Shown here one piece after another: positions 38,307 through 48,740 of a stretch of 54,276 nt of DNA. This DNA is from a virus: positions 1-54,276 of IMG/VR virus record IMGVR_UViG_3300044627_001883; one strand, given 5' to 3'. Position 1 is the stretch's first letter. Every line of letters begins with the position of its first letter. The translations under genes and the position numbers were made by a program. Below the pieces are notes generated by a model, which was not told where the DNA came from, did not search any database, and saw only the letters and a list, made by a program, of their open reading frames with translations.

Positions 38307-41300
38307 TCAAATCCGGTACGAGAAGGACAGGCCGCAGGAGCGGCTGGTGCCGGTGGTCGTGGAGCGACCGATGAAGGCCACGACCGTCGTACTGCCAACC
38401 GAAACAACCCTGCCGTTAATGGTATTGCCGTCGTCCCCGGCAACACCGTGAGCCTGCGTTGTATTGGCGAAAGTAGCCGGAGCAATCGGCAAGGTGATAC
38501 GCAGTTCAAAGTTTGCGGTGCTGCTGCTTGGCGTGAGCGAAACCGTGCCACAGATGGACACGATGTTGCCGACCCTTTGGTATTGGAAATTGCCACTTCC
38601 AACGTTGCTGGCGGAGATGTTGGCGGTGTTGGTGAGTGTCGGCGTGTAAGTGCCGCTTGTTACGTTAGTGAGAGTGCTGGTGTCGTGGTTGTGGCTGTTA
38701 TCGCTTACTTGAGCACTTATCGTGAATCCGGTTGAAAGGTCAGCGTTGACGCTTCCCGACAAGTCTCCAGTCAGTTGGAATGTGCGGGAGCTGGAGAGTT
38801 TGGTTGCTGTGGCCGAGTTGCCAATGCAACTTCCTGAGTCACCGGAAATGTTGCCCAGGATGGTTGACGTGGCCGCGTTGAAAGCCAGCGTCCCGAAGCC
38901 GGCAGTGTTGATCCGCAGCTGACGGTTGCCCGCTGCGTTTGAGTTGACCATCGGGATGTAGAACGTGCCCGTGCCGGTGGCGTCCTGGATGGTCGAGACC
39001 AGCGTGGCGGAGGCTGCGTTGCCGGAGCAGGCGGATGCAGTTGTCGCGGTTGCCGCGTTGCCTGAGCAGCTGGAGGAAGTTGCTGCGTTGCCGCTGATGC
39101 TGGTCGCCAGGACGTTTGTGCTGGCGTTGTAGACCAGTCCGGCGTCGGTCTTTGCCGCCTGGTTGCCGGTCGCCGCCTCCGCAAACAGGACGTAGTTAGT
39201 GGCCGCTGTACCGGCCGTGAGCGCCACGTTGCTGGCGTTGGTCGCGGAGCCTGCGCTGCCTGTGACCGAGATGCCCCAGGTGCCGGAGGCGTTGGCGCCC
39301 GTCGTGCTGGGCGCACCGATGGTGTTGTAGCTGACGGTGAGCGCCGTGCCGCCGTTGTATGTGCTGCCGGAGGCTCCGCCGGCTCCACCGTTATTGAAGG
39401 TGATTGAGCTGGCAGAGGCGGTTGCAATGGTGATGTTTGCGGTGCCGTCGAACGCCACGCCGTTGATCGTGCGGGCGGTCGCCAGTGCCGTTGCGGTTCC
39501 AGCATTGCCGGTGACACTGATGCCCCAGGTGCCGGTGGCGCCAGTGCCGGTTGTCGGCACCATCGTGCCGCTCACCAGCGTGACGCTGGCATCCGGAAGA
39601 GTGATAGTCCGGTTGGCGGTCGGTTGCCCCGAGAAGTCGTGATAGAACGTGCCGGCGGAGTTGTAGAGCCGGAGGTTGCCGTTGGTGTCGAACGCACCGG
39701 CCAGGGCTCCTCCGGTGACGATTCCCAACAGGTCTGCATCGGCGGAATACAAGCCCGTGTTGGTGTCGCTGTTGAACGCCAGGGATGGCGTGCCAACTGA
39801 GCCCGCACCGAGCTGGACCTGCCCGTTGAAGAAGTTGGGCGCAGTTCCGCCCATGTAGCAGTTCCAGTTGCCGGTGCCGGAGGCAATGTTGCCGAAGAAC
39901 CCGTAGTCGTTGGTGGCGCCGTCAATGGAGGAGCTGGCGACGAAGCCGTACTGGTTCGTGATGGCCGTGCTGGCGCCCAGAGTGCCGGTGCCGGCTTGGA
40001 AGTGGATCAGGCTGGCCAGCGTGACGCTCGCCGCTGTGCCGATGCCGCTCTGATACCCAACCGCCGAAGTTGTGACATCGGCCTGCACCGCACCATCGGT
40101 CAGGTTCCCCCAGGCTGTTGTGCCTCCGGTGATGCTCTTGGCGTGGCGGAACCCGACGTTGGCGTTGGTGCCGGTGGAGCCCAGCGCGAGACCATCAGCG
40201 GCAGTGATCCGCAGCGCCTCCCCGCCAGCACTGGCGAACGCCAGCACGCCCGTCGCCGGACGGAACAGGCCGGTGCCGGCCTCTCCCACCGCAATACCCG
40301 GAGCCGAGACGGTGCCCGCTGCGCCAATCAGCGCACCGCTCAGCGTGCCGCCGGTCAGGGCCAGGTTGCCGGAGGCGGTGCCGGTGAGGCTGGCTGTGAT
40401 GGTGCCTGCGCTGAAGTTGCCGGAGCCGTCACGCGCCACCACCTTGCTGACCGTGTTGGCGCTGGTGGCGTCCACCGCAAAGGTCCGGGCTACGGAGCCG
40501 TCGTAGGTGCCCGTGGACGTGAGGTAGGTGCCTGCCGTGAGCGGGTTGGTCAGCGCACCAGATGTGATCGTGATGTCGGCGGAGCCGTCAAACGGCACGC
40601 CATTGATGGTCCGGGCAGTGGCCAGCTTGGTGGCGGTAGCGGCGTTGCCGCTGATGGAAATACTCCAGGTGCCCGTGGCTCCGGTGCCGTTCTTCAGCGG
40701 TGCGTCATTGCTGATCTGCGCCAGCACAAATGCCGTGGTGGCCAGCTGCGTCGTATTGGTGCTGACTGCCGCCGTGGGCGCCGCTGGAGTACCCGTGAAC
40801 GTGGGGCTGGCCAGCGGAGCCCGGCTGGTGTCCGTTGGGTGAACGTGATCACCGCGTGCAAACTCCAGCGATGTGCCCACCTCCGCCGTTCCAGCCATCA
40901 GTGGCGTGCTGTCGGCGCCCTGGCTGATGACGAACGCCGTGGTGGCGATCTGCGTGGTGTTGGTGTTCAGCGCCGCTGTGGGAGCCGTAGGAGTGCCGGT
41001 GAAGGCAGGTGACGCCAGCCCGGCATACGCCTGTGCCCGGACGTAGGCGGTGGTGGCTACCGCTGTGCTGTTGTCGTTGGTGGCCGGAGTGGTAGCCGTG
41101 GCCGCCGCCAGCGCAGTGGTGCCCGTGACCGCCAGCGTGCCGCCGATGCTGGCGTTGCCGGTGGTGCTCAGGCCCGTCAAGGCGTAGGTGGTGGTCAGCT
41201 CCGCCCAGGCTGACCCGCTCCACTTCTGCCAGCGGTTCGCGCTGCTGCTCCACCGGATGGCGCCCGTAATCAGGTTGCTGACCGTCTGGCCGTCAAACTG

Positions 41301-41387
41301 CTTGGCCAGGTCCTCATCCCGCGCCTTCAGCTCCGCCAGGAAGTCGGTGTAGAGCGACGTGAGGGTAGGGTTGCTCCAGTTGGCCAT
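38307..41387 (-). CDS. Tail fibre protein
   Basis: 1026 residues. The N-terminus (MANWSNPTLTSLYTDFLAEL, then IRWSSSANRWQKWSGS) attaches to the tail. The shaft has repeated modules such as SPTFTGTPAAPTAAVSTNTT followed by QLATTAFV (two copies), GTGATGTWSISISGNAATAT with TARTINGVPFDGSADITI (two diverged copies), and DHVHPTDTS. The C-terminus (IVSICGTVSLTPSSSTANFE) is a beta tip. The repetitive DNA favours recombination and host-range change. Confidence 0.85.
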   Translation of the reverse strand: MANWSNPTLTSLYTDFLAELKARDEDLAKQFDGQTVSNLITGAIRWSSSANRWQKWSGSAWAELTTTYALTGLSTTGNASIGGTLAVTGTTALAAATATTPATNDNSTAVATTAYVRAQAYAGLASPAFTGTPTAPTAALNTNTTQIATTAFVISQGADSTPLMAGTAEVGTSLEFARGDHVHPTDTSRAPLASPTFTGTPAAPTAAVSTNTTQLATTAFVLAQISNDAPLKNGTGATGTWSISISGNAATATKLATARTINGVPFDGSADITITSGALTNPLTAGTYLTSTGTYDGSVARTFAVDATSANTVSKVVARDGSGNFSAGTITASLTGTASGNLALTGGTLSGALIGAAGTVSAPGIAVGEAGTGLFRPATGVLAFASAGGEALRITAADGLALGSTGTNANVGFRHAKSITGGTTAWGNLTDGAVQADVTTSAVGYQSGIGTAASVTLASLIHFQAGTGTLGASTAITNQYGFVASSSIDGATNDYGFFGNIASGTGNWNCYMGGTAPNFFNGQVQLGAGSVGTPSLAFNSDTNTGLYSADADLLGIVTGGALAGAFDTNGNLRLYNSAGTFYHDFSGQPTANRTITLPDASVTLVSGTMVPTTGTGATGTWGISVTGNAGTATALATARTINGVAFDGTANITIATASASSITFNNGGAGGASGSTYNGGTALTVSYNTIGAPSTTGANASGTWGISVTGSAGSATNASNVALTAGTAATNYVLFAEAATGNQAAKTDAGLVYNASTNVLATSISGNAATSSSCSGNAATATTASACSGNAASATLVSTIQDATGTGTFYIPMVNSNAAGNRQLRINTAGFGTLAFNAATSTILGNISGDSGSCIGNSATATKLSSSRTFQLTGDLSGSVNADLSTGFTISAQVSDNSHNHDTSTLTNVTSGTYTPTLTNTANISASNVGSGNFQYQRVGNIVSICGTVSLTPSSSTANFELRITLPIAPATFANTTQAHGVAGDDGNTINGRVVSVGSTTVVAFIGRSTTTGTSRSCGLSFSYRI

Positions 41388-42424
41388 CAGACTCCTCGGG
41401 CGCTCCAGCTGAACGGTCCGCTCACCCGGTTGCCGCTGGTGTCAAAGAGAAGCACCTTGAAGCTCGTCGGGAAGGGGGCGTCCAGGAAATCATAGATGGC
41501 AATTCTGGGCGTAGTCCCGGAAGGTGTCACGCTGATTGCCTCCACGTCAACGAAGTCAACGCCGAAGTTCACGGTGGTTCCTCCCGTATCTCCCGCGTTC
41601 GCTGTGCCTGTTCCAAAGTCATTCCGCAGCTTGGAGTCCAACCGATAGTTGAGGTTGGCCAGCAGCATCAGGTCATCACCGCCGGCACTGTTGAAGTCGT
41701 ACCGGAACTTGATGTAGCGGAAGTCAGTGGCGTAGACCTGATCCACGCCGTCGTAGTCGGTCCAGGGGTCCGTGTTGAGCTTGCGGACGCTGAGCTTGGG
41801 CACGACGCTGAATGATCCAGCTACCACGGTGCTGGTGAGTGTTTGAGTCACCTTGCTGGAGCCGATCACAGCTCCGTAGTCCACAACCTCCTCGTAAGAG
41901 GCGGTGGTGGTAGACGGCATGATCCAGCGGGAGTAGCCGGCATCAATCTGGTCTTGCGGGCTGTCCCAGCTGCGGGTGGTGAAGTGGTCCTCGTATGTCT
42001 CGGTCAGGTTCACGCCCAGCAGCACGAAGCCGGCTTCATTGAAGGTGGCGTTGACTCGCGTGCCTGACCATGTGGTGTTCTGGTCCAGCCTCAAGAAGTA
42101 GTCAGGAGGCTGGCTGACCACCGCCGAAACGCTGCCCGGAGTGCCGTAGTTACCTGCGCTGTCGATCCCCGCCAGCCAGTAGGTGTAGGTCCCTCCGGTG
42201 GTCTCAAAGACGGACGTGAACCGGCCGGACTTGGTGCCAATCAGCGCAGCACCTTCCCACGTCACTCCCCGCCGCAGTTCGTAGGTGTCGATGGGGAGCG
42301 TGGTAGTGCAGTCGTTCCACCGCAGCAACACGCTGTTGTCCACCACCTGCTGCGTGATGAGCGGTTGCGACGGTGCCAGCACCGTTACGTCAACTGATAC
42401 CTCTTCGCCCAGTCCGTCGCTCAT
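41387..42424 (-). CDS. Tail-tip J C-terminal cistron
   Basis: 345 residues. It begins MSDGLGEEVSVDVTVLAPSQ with one FN3-like repeat (TYELRRGVTWEGAALIGTKS, YWLAGIDSAGNYGTPGSV) that continues the repeat series of the J-like protein. A beta-rich C-terminal domain (FRYIKFRYDFNSAGGDDLML, then VDFVDVEAISVTPSG) follows. The ATG overlaps the J stop in ATGA. It is either a separate protein or is joined to J by a frameshift. Confidence 0.7.
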   Translation of the reverse strand: MSDGLGEEVSVDVTVLAPSQPLITQQVVDNSVLLRWNDCTTTLPIDTYELRRGVTWEGAALIGTKSGRFTSVFETTGGTYTYWLAGIDSAGNYGTPGSVSAVVSQPPDYFLRLDQNTTWSGTRVNATFNEAGFVLLGVNLTETYEDHFTTRSWDSPQDQIDAGYSRWIMPSTTTASYEEVVDYGAVIGSSKVTQTLTSTVVAGSFSVVPKLSVRKLNTDPWTDYDGVDQVYATDFRYIKFRYDFNSAGGDDLMLLANLNYRLDSKLRNDFGTGTANAGDTGGTTVNFGVDFVDVEAISVTPSGTTPRIAIYDFLDAPFPTSFKVLLFDTSGNRVSGPFSWSARGV

Positions 42425-45400
42425 GATCCCGCCGCCCCGTAGAGGCCGTTCACGTCAACTGCCACCACCCAGAACTTCTGGGTGCCAACCCAGTTTGCCC
42501 TGGCAGTGAAGTAGGTGGCATTCACCCGGCCCAACACCGTGGCGGTAGCGAAGGTCGTGCCCCGGCGTACCTCGTAGTAGGCGGTCTCCAGCGTGCCCTT
42601 CACCGGCTCCCAGCTGATCTGCATTTGACCGCCATTGAAGGTCACGCCCAGGGATGGAGCAGGAGCCCGGGCAATGTTGGTGACCACGCTGCCGGGGGTG
42701 CCGTAGTTGCCGTTGGCATCCACCGCAGCCACCCAGAACGTGCGGAGGCCGGACCACTTGGCGTCCAGGGAGTAGCCGGTGCCGTCTGCGCTGATCTTGG
42801 CCAGGGTTGTCGCCGTGGCCCATGTCGCGCCTTGGCGGATCTCGTAGAACACTGACCGGAGCGTGCCGTTAACGGCATTCCACGTGAGTGCGCAGCTGCG
42901 GCCGTAGAAGGCGGCAGAGATGCTTGGTGCGGCCGCAGGCGTGATGGTGACGTTGCGGGACCCAGCGGCGCCCGTATTGCCCGCTGGATCCACGCCAGCC
43001 ACCCAGAAGCTGCGCGTGCCGCTCCAGGTTACGGGGACGTTGTAGCTGTTGCCGTAGACACGGGCGACGCTGACACCCGACCCGAAGCTGGCCCCGTAGC
43101 GGAGTTCGTAGTAGTCGGGGGTATAGGTGCCACGCGGTGTGCTCCAGGTGATGGCCGCAACCGGATCCTCAATGCTGTGTGTGACATTGGGCTCACCGGG
43201 CGGAGTCACGGTGACGGCTGCGCTGGCAGCACTGCTGCTCAACACGTTGCTGGTGTCCCGCGCTTTCACCCGGTAGACGGTGGTGCTGGGATCCAGCAGG
43301 CCCAGCACGTAGCGGGTGGTCTTCGCGTAGGCCACGAATGTCGCGCTGTCCCATCCAGTGCCGCCGGTCCTGATCTCGTAGTCCCTCAGGTCCAGGTCCG
43401 TCACGGGATCCCAGCTGAGTGTCACGCCCAGGTCTTTGTCGATCACCGCCGTTAGGCCAGTGACGTTACTGGGGGGAGCCGTCTTGCCCAGTGCGTTGAT
43501 GGTCCCGGTGAGCGCATTGGCTGATGCTTTGCCCGTCGCGCTGAGGCTGTAGACCTCAATGTCAAAGGAGCCGGGACTGATGTTCAAGATCTCGTAGTCG
43601 GGACCCTGAACCCTGATGGTGTTCCAGTTGCCATTTTCCTTCCGCCACCGCACGCGGTAGTAGTTGACGCCGGCCACCGGACGCCAGTTGGCGATCACCT
43701 TGGCCCGCACCTCGGATTGATAGGTGTAGAGCGCCTCTGAGAGCACTAGCGCGGTGGGCGGTGACGGCACCTCATCCAGCACGGTGACATCCCGGAACTT
43801 CAGTGGACGGTCCCGCTCGATGTAGTTGTACTTGCTGGCGTTGTAGCTCAGCGCCGTGATGGCGTAGCGGGAGCCGTCCTGCTCCTCAACGGCCAGCACC
43901 CGCCACTTGGAGGTCTGCACTACCGCGCCGCCGCTGTAGATCCAGACGGAGTTGGCGCCCGGGGCCTCCGCCAGGGCAGGGCTGATTGTGAGCACCGTGC
44001 CGCTCCGGCTGGCGAGCGAACGCGACTGAACGGTGCCATCCTTCATCACCACCGAGACGGAGCCGCCGCTGCTGGGCAGGTCCTGCGCGGAATCCACCGT
44101 GACTGACGTTGCGGTTGCCGCCACAATCCGGCCGCCGCGACGGACTCCCGCACGCACCGGGTCCGCAATGTCAATGATCTGCCCCGGACGGACGATGATG
44201 CCGGCGTCAATGGAGGCGGTGAACTTGACCACCTCGGTTTCGTACTGCGCGGAGTAGAGCAGCCACTCACCAATACGGTTTGCTTGGCCTCGGCTGGTGC
44301 AGGCAAAGGCTGACACCTGCGTGGTCTGGATGCCGTACTTGGCGATGGCAGCGCGGTCCTCCACCTGCTCGTAGGACATTTCACGGGTGTCCAGGTCCAG
44401 GTAGGACACCAGTGCCACGGTGGGGCGCACCCTGGTGTCGCTGCCGCTGTAGACGAAACCCGGCTCCTCCACGTTCGCCAGCGTGAACAGGTAGGACGGA
44501 TCCGCTGGCCTGTCCTGGCTGAGCGTGAGCGTGCCCTGTGCCCAATACGGCATGGCCCGGAACACCGAGCACAGGTCATTGATCAGCTTGTATGCCTCCT
44601 CCTGCGTCTGGATGTTGACGTTGCAGGTGAAGCGGGGTTCATTGCCGCCAAAGCCAGTCGGGACCAGCTCATTGCAGTATTGGCTGGCTGAGTAGAACGT
44701 CCACTTGTCCAGGCTGGCGGACGTGATCTGATCACCAAAGCCGAACCGCTTGCTGGTGAGCAGGTCCCACAGGATCCAGGCCGGGTCAGCGCACCATTCA
44801 TTGGTCGCTTTGAAGGTCCCGTTCCACACGCCTGCGTAAGTCACCCGGCCGTTGGAGATGTTCACTGTGGCGTTGGACGGCAGCGCGATCTTGCGGCCCC
44901 GGATCAGGTACGCCCGGCTGGGGATGGAGTTGAACTGCTCCGCATCAATCCGCATTCCCACCAGTGCGCTGTGGGGGTAGCGGAGCCGCCGGGATGTGAT
45001 CTCGGTGTAGGAGGTCCAGCTGAAGGCGTTGACCAGCTTGGAGTTGGTGGAGTCGTCCGTCAGACGGCGGACCCTGATGCTGACGGGGTAGTTGGCGTTC
45101 TCATCCAGCGGGACCATGTAGTCACGCTGGTAAAGGTCGCCAGTACGGCCCTTGATCTCACCACCGGACACCGCTTGCCAGCCGCCGCCGTCGTACTGAA
45201 CATCAATGGACAGCTTGAAGCTGGCTCCTTTGATGTCACCGTTGCCCTCAAACTCCTGGAGCTGCGGCACTGAGATGGTGACCCGCACCGTGTCCACGCT
45301 CTCGTCAGTGATGGTGCGGATGATGGGGTAGTCCTTCTCCACCACCTCACCCACGGGGACCTCATTGCTGACGAAGCCGGAGCTGGTCGGCAGGATGATC

Positions 45401-45876
45401 ACTGGCTGCGTGCGAGTGCCGTAGCGGGTGCGGACGCTGGCCCCTACAAAGTTGAGCGCCGACGCCCGGATGTACGCGATCTCACCGGAGCGGGTGCTGT
45501 CATCACCCGTCGGGCAGGTGAAGGTGTTGGTGGTGACGCTGGAGATGGTGCGGACACCTCCAGATCCACCCGCTCCGCCGGTATTGACCCACAGGCAGAC
45601 CTTGCCGTTGGCTGACAGTCCGTGACCGGCGTAGGTGACGGTGATGTTGCCGCCGGCCTGGGAGTAGGTGGCAACGCGCACCGGCTCCGCCTGCGTCAGG
45701 ATCTGGCTGTTGTTGAGGTAAATGTCCTTCAGCAGGGCCAGGTTGTAGGCCGCGCTGTCACGGGTGAGGCCGGCTGCTGATGGCGTGGCGAAGCCCTCAA
45801 TCTCGCCCTCTGAGATCAGGTCAATGATCTCCGCGTAGGACGTGTTGTTGAGGCTGTCTTTGGCGGTGTTAGGCAT
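42421..45876 (-). CDS. Tail-tip attachment protein (lambda gpJ-like)
   Basis: 1151 residues. N-terminus [20 protein letters not shown] and ISEGEIEGFATPSAAG matches gpJ. The hub region holds VRTRYGTRTQP, RSFGFG-type text near KRFGFGDQITSASLDKWTF and SYLDLDTREMSYEQVEDRAA. FN3-like repeats start near residue 697 and repeat four to five times (IARAPAPSLGVTFNGGQM, AVDANGNYGTPGSVV). It forms the tail tip and binds the host receptor. It ends directly inside another FN3 repeat. Confidence 0.88.
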   Translation of the reverse strand: MPNTAKDSLNNTSYAEIIDLISEGEIEGFATPSAAGLTRDSAAYNLALLKDIYLNNSQILTQAEPVRVATYSQAGGNITVTYAGHGLSANGKVCLWVNTGGAGGSGGVRTISSVTTNTFTCPTGDDSTRSGEIAYIRASALNFVGASVRTRYGTRTQPVIILPTSSGFVSNEVPVGEVVEKDYPIIRTITDESVDTVRVTISVPQLQEFEGNGDIKGASFKLSIDVQYDGGGWQAVSGGEIKGRTGDLYQRDYMVPLDENANYPVSIRVRRLTDDSTNSKLVNAFSWTSYTEITSRRLRYPHSALVGMRIDAEQFNSIPSRAYLIRGRKIALPSNATVNISNGRVTYAGVWNGTFKATNEWCADPAWILWDLLTSKRFGFGDQITSASLDKWTFYSASQYCNELVPTGFGGNEPRFTCNVNIQTQEEAYKLINDLCSVFRAMPYWAQGTLTLSQDRPADPSYLFTLANVEEPGFVYSGSDTRVRPTVALVSYLDLDTREMSYEQVEDRAAIAKYGIQTTQVSAFACTSRGQANRIGEWLLYSAQYETEVVKFTASIDAGIIVRPGQIIDIADPVRAGVRRGGRIVAATATSVTVDSAQDLPSSGGSVSVVMKDGTVQSRSLASRSGTVLTISPALAEAPGANSVWIYSGGAVVQTSKWRVLAVEEQDGSRYAITALSYNASKYNYIERDRPLKFRDVTVLDEVPSPPTALVLSEALYTYQSEVRAKVIANWRPVAGVNYYRVRWRKENGNWNTIRVQGPDYEILNISPGSFDIEVYSLSATGKASANALTGTINALGKTAPPSNVTGLTAVIDKDLGVTLSWDPVTDLDLRDYEIRTGGTGWDSATFVAYAKTTRYVLGLLDPSTTVYRVKARDTSNVLSSSAASAAVTVTPPGEPNVTHSIEDPVAAITWSTPRGTYTPDYYELRYGASFGSGVSVARVYGNSYNVPVTWSGTRSFWVAGVDPAGNTGAAGSRNVTITPAAAPSISAAFYGRSCALTWNAVNGTLRSVFYEIRQGATWATATTLAKISADGTGYSLDAKWSGLRTFWVAAVDANGNYGTPGSVVTNIARAPAPSLGVTFNGGQMQISWEPVKGTLETAYYEVRRGTTFATATVLGRVNATYFTARANWVGTQKFWVVAVDVNGLYGAAGS

Positions 45877-46496
45877 CAGAGATCTGCCACGTCAACGGCC
45901 TGGCTGATGGTGACGGATCCCACCAGGGTCTGCCCGTAGACCACCGGAACCGGCACGCCATTGCGGGCGGTGTTTTGGATCCCGCTGAAGCTGTAGGACT
46001 TGCGGGGATCGTCCTCGCTGTCGGTGCCCAGGCTTTGAGGCTTGGGGACGGGGGTGAGCATCTGCGCTACGCCGCCCAGGATCAGGCTTGCGCCGATGCC
46101 GACCGCCAGGCTGGCGACGCTGATGGTGCCTGCGCCGAACAGGCCGATGGCGGCCGGGGCGCCAGCAAGGGCGAAGCCGCCAGTGGCAATGGTGAGCGCA
46201 ATCAACGCCACGCCGGCCAGGATCCGGCCCACGGCACCAGCACCAGCAGTGACGGGAATGATGCGAATCTCACTGGCGCCGGCCGGAGTGTGGAGCTGCT
46301 CGGGGTGGTCGCCTATCTCCAGCTCATCCTTGCCCAGGGCGACCTTGTAGTGCTGGTCGGCCATGTGCCTCTCCAGCTCTGGCCAGTTGGCCAGCAGGAA
46401 GCGGACTGCCTCAGCGGGAGTCGCCACATCGGCTTGGAGCACACGCTTGCCGATGAACTTCGCCAGTGCGCCGTAGAGCTTAATCCTGCGAAGCAT
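45876..46496 (-). CDS. Tail assembly protein (lambda gpI-like)
   Basis: 206 residues from ATG at 46496. The first part ([20 protein letters not shown], then [20 protein letters not shown]) is ubiquitin-like. Two alanine/glycine-rich hydrophobic segments ([20 protein letters not shown] and [19 protein letters not shown]) may insert into membrane. The C-terminus has the [11 protein letters not shown] end of gpI. Lies between K- and J-like genes, as in lambda. Confidence 0.82.
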   Translation of the reverse strand: MLRRIKLYGALAKFIGKRVLQADVATPAEAVRFLLANWPELERHMADQHYKVALGKDELEIGDHPEQLHTPAGASEIRIIPVTAGAGAVGRILAGVALIALTIATGGFALAGAPAAIGLFGAGTISVASLAVGIGASLILGGVAQMLTPVPKPQSLGTDSEDDPRKSYSFSGIQNTARNGVPVPVVYGQTLVGSVTISQAVDVADL

Positions 46497-47196
46497 GACG
46501 AAGCCTCCTCCCGACCGATTGTAGGAGCCATCCACCCAGCTGATCGCGGCTGCTGAGGCGGCCTTCTACGTGGTGGAGAATGTCTTGCCCGCCCAGATAC
46601 ACCGCGCAGTGGTTCAGGCCCGGCGAGGCCAGGGAGAGCAGCAGGAAGTCACCGTGCTGGAGCTCCTCGTCCTCCCGGAGCTCACGAAAGCCTGCCTCAG
46701 GCCAGCAGCGGTCAAAGATGGGGTCCGCCAGGAAATCAGCAGCCCGCGCCGGTCGCTCAAAGTCCGGCAGCAGCAGGTCCAGCTCCCGTGCGTACCAGTC
46801 CCGCGCCAAGGTCCAGCAGTCCGTCACGTTCCACACCCAGCACCGGCCGATCAGTGGGGCCTGGTAGCCATCCGGCTGGCAGCAGCCCCACTGCTCCGTG
46901 CGTGGGTTGACGATCCACCACGGCAGCCTTGAAGCCTCACATGCCACGCGGTCTGCGGTGCTGGGCTCCGGTGGCGTGTGCGGGTGGCTGTGAACCACCG
47001 CCAGGATCTCACCCTGGTCCTCACACCTGGCCCAATCCTCCGGATCCAGCACGAAGAACTCGTTGCCCTCCGCCAGGTTGGTACAGGGGACGTATCGCTC
47101 GCGGCCTTTGATGACCACCACCAGGCCGCACGCTTCACGCGGGTCCTCAGCCTTGGCGTGTTCCAGCACAGCCGCCTGTGACGCTGCGCTGATCAC
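46480..47196 (-). CDS. Tail tip assembly protease (lambda gpK-like): MPN + NlpC/P60
   Basis: 238 residues from a GTG at 47196. Residues 1-~110 are a JAMM/MPN domain ([24 protein letters not shown] with His-x-His...Asp). The C-terminal ~120 residues are NlpC/P60: [11 protein letters not shown] with the cysteine, then [20 protein letters not shown] with the histidine. It would trim tail protein and locally cut peptidoglycan during entry. Confidence 0.85.
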   Translation of the reverse strand: MISAASQAAVLEHAKAEDPREACGLVVVIKGRERYVPCTNLAEGNEFFVLDPEDWARCEDQGEILAVVHSHPHTPPEPSTADRVACEASRLPWWIVNPRTEQWGCCQPDGYQAPLIGRCWVWNVTDCWTLARDWYARELDLLLPDFERPARAADFLADPIFDRCWPEAGFRELREDEELQHGDFLLLSLASPGLNHCAVYLGGQDILHHVEGRLSSRDQLGGWLLQSVGRRLRHASQD

Positions 47197-48740
47197 ACAT
47201 ACCCTCCAACGCCAGGGAATGAGCCAAAGGGCAGGGAGGCCAGGTCACGGGGGCGCACGGTGTACGCCGAGGACATAGTGAAGGTATAGGTGCTGGATGA
47301 CACCGTGGCCCGGACATAGAACGTGGCTGACAGGGACGTGCCGCTGGCGAGCGGAGCCTCCTTGGTGATGCGGGCTCCCAGGAAGCCAAAGAACGTGGTC
47401 AGCTGCTCAACCTTGGTGCCCTTCAAGATCCCGGTGCCCACCACGCGGTCATTGACGGTGATCCCGGTGTTGTTGTTGGTTTGAAGGAACGGGAAGAGGA
47501 ACCCAGTGATGCCAAGCATCCGGTAGGTGCAGGTGCGCGTCACGGCGGACGTGTACAACGCAGGGTTTTCAGAGATGCTGAGCGTGATGATGGTGCCGCT
47601 GATGGATGTGATCGTGGTTCCAGCGGGGATGTAGGGACCAGTCACTGTCATCCCGGGGACCAGTCCAGATGCGCTGGTCACTGACAGCGTGGTGCCATCC
47701 TCCACGCCGCTCACGTCCACCCTGAGCGTGCCCGTTTTCGTTGTGGTGGTGCTGGAGGTGGCCGCCACCGACAGCGTGAGCGATGACGCACTCTTGGCCG
47801 CCACCGTCGCGTTGGAGGGGAGTCCAGGGCCACGGATGGGATCACCCACGCTGATGCGGTTCAGCTCCGTGGTGCTCAGGCTGCCCATCGTGGTGCTGCC
47901 TTGCGTCACGGAACCCGTTACCCGCGCCGGCCCATAGCGCAGGTCACAGCTGTCCAGCGTCTTGCCGCACACGTCCACGTCCAGCGGCGAACTCTTGGAC
48001 ACGCCAGTACCCCATGCTCCTGCCGCCTTGGGGCCGTAGTAGAGGTTGTTGGTGAGGTCGTAGTAGAACTCACCGTCCACGCCCAAGCCGGCGGACGGCA
48101 CACCGCTGCCGGTGTGGATCGTCTTGTCCTCCGCCGTGAAGTAGGAGGCGCGGTTGTAGCCGCAGGTGTTGGCGTCGCGGTAGTTCCACTGGCAGACGTT
48201 GCTGATGCACCGCCGCTTGGGTGCCCGCACGCCCTGAAGGTCAAATGCGGCCGCCAGCTCAAACTCCACCCCCTCGCGGCTCTCAGTGACCTTGCGGCTG
48301 ATGTAGTAAACCTCCTCCGGGAACTCTGCGGTGGGGTCCGCCGAGGCGTTGCCGCCAGGGAAGTTGGTGGCATCCAGGAACTTGGCCAGCGTGCGGCGGC
48401 GGATCAGCTTGGCGCCCAGCAGGTCATTGCCTGGGGTGATGGCGTTGACGGACAGCAGGATGGCGGTGAGCGTGCCCATCACGTTGGCGGCCACCAGCTT
48501 GGGCTTGGGGAGCTGACCCGTGCCGGACCATTCAAAGCCGGCCGCCTCCACAGGGAAGGCGGTGTAGGTCTGCCCAGCCCAAACAATGTCACCAGCTGCG
48601 GGCTTGCTGTTCACTCCCGCATGGAAGCGGTAGACATCATTGGAGCCGTGAAGTGCCGCTACCAGTCGCAGCTCAAACAGCTCGATGATGGCGCTTGGCG
48701 CTACGTCTTGCAGCTCCCGGACAATCTTCTGATCAGCCAT
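47193..48740 (-). CDS. Minor tail protein L-like with large insertion
   Basis: 515 residues, about twice lambda gpL. The gpL body is at 1-~270. Cysteines at 178, 183, 193, 258 and 265 ([20 protein letters not shown], then [14 protein letters not shown]) could hold the iron-sulphur cluster known in lambda gpL. The usual end ([13 protein letters not shown]) is at 503-515. Between CDLRYG and that end is a ~230-residue beta-rich Thr/Ser insertion ([20 protein letters not shown]). It may be a surface loop at the tail tip. Confidence 0.8.
   Translation of the reverse strand: MADQKIVRELQDVAPSAIIELFELRLVAALHGSNDVYRFHAGVNSKPAAGDIVWAGQTYTAFPVEAAGFEWSGTGQLPKPKLVAANVMGTLTAILLSVNAITPGNDLLGAKLIRRRTLAKFLDATNFPGGNASADPTAEFPEEVYYISRKVTESREGVEFELAAAFDLQGVRAPKRRCISNVCQWNYRDANTCGYNRASYFTAEDKTIHTGSGVPSAGLGVDGEFYYDLTNNLYYGPKAAGAWGTGVSKSSPLDVDVCGKTLDSCDLRYGPARVTGSVTQGSTTMGSLSTTELNRISVGDPIRGPGLPSNATVAAKSASSLTLSVAATSSTTTTKTGTLRVDVSGVEDGTTLSVTSASGLVPGMTVTGPYIPAGTTITSISGTIITLSISENPALYTSAVTRTCTYRMLGITGFLFPFLQTNNNTGITVNDRVVGTGILKGTKVEQLTTFFGFLGARITKEAPLASGTSLSATFYVRATVSSSTYTFTMSSAYTVRPRDLASLPFGSFPGVGGYV

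Noticed and set aside
38448-41012. Several plus-strand frames opposite the tail fibre
   Set aside because: They follow the repeat units of the fibre gene and have no start signals.
38307-41387. Repeats in the tail fibre as a tandem-repeat mobile element
   Set aside because: They are diverged protein-coding repeats typical of fibre shafts.
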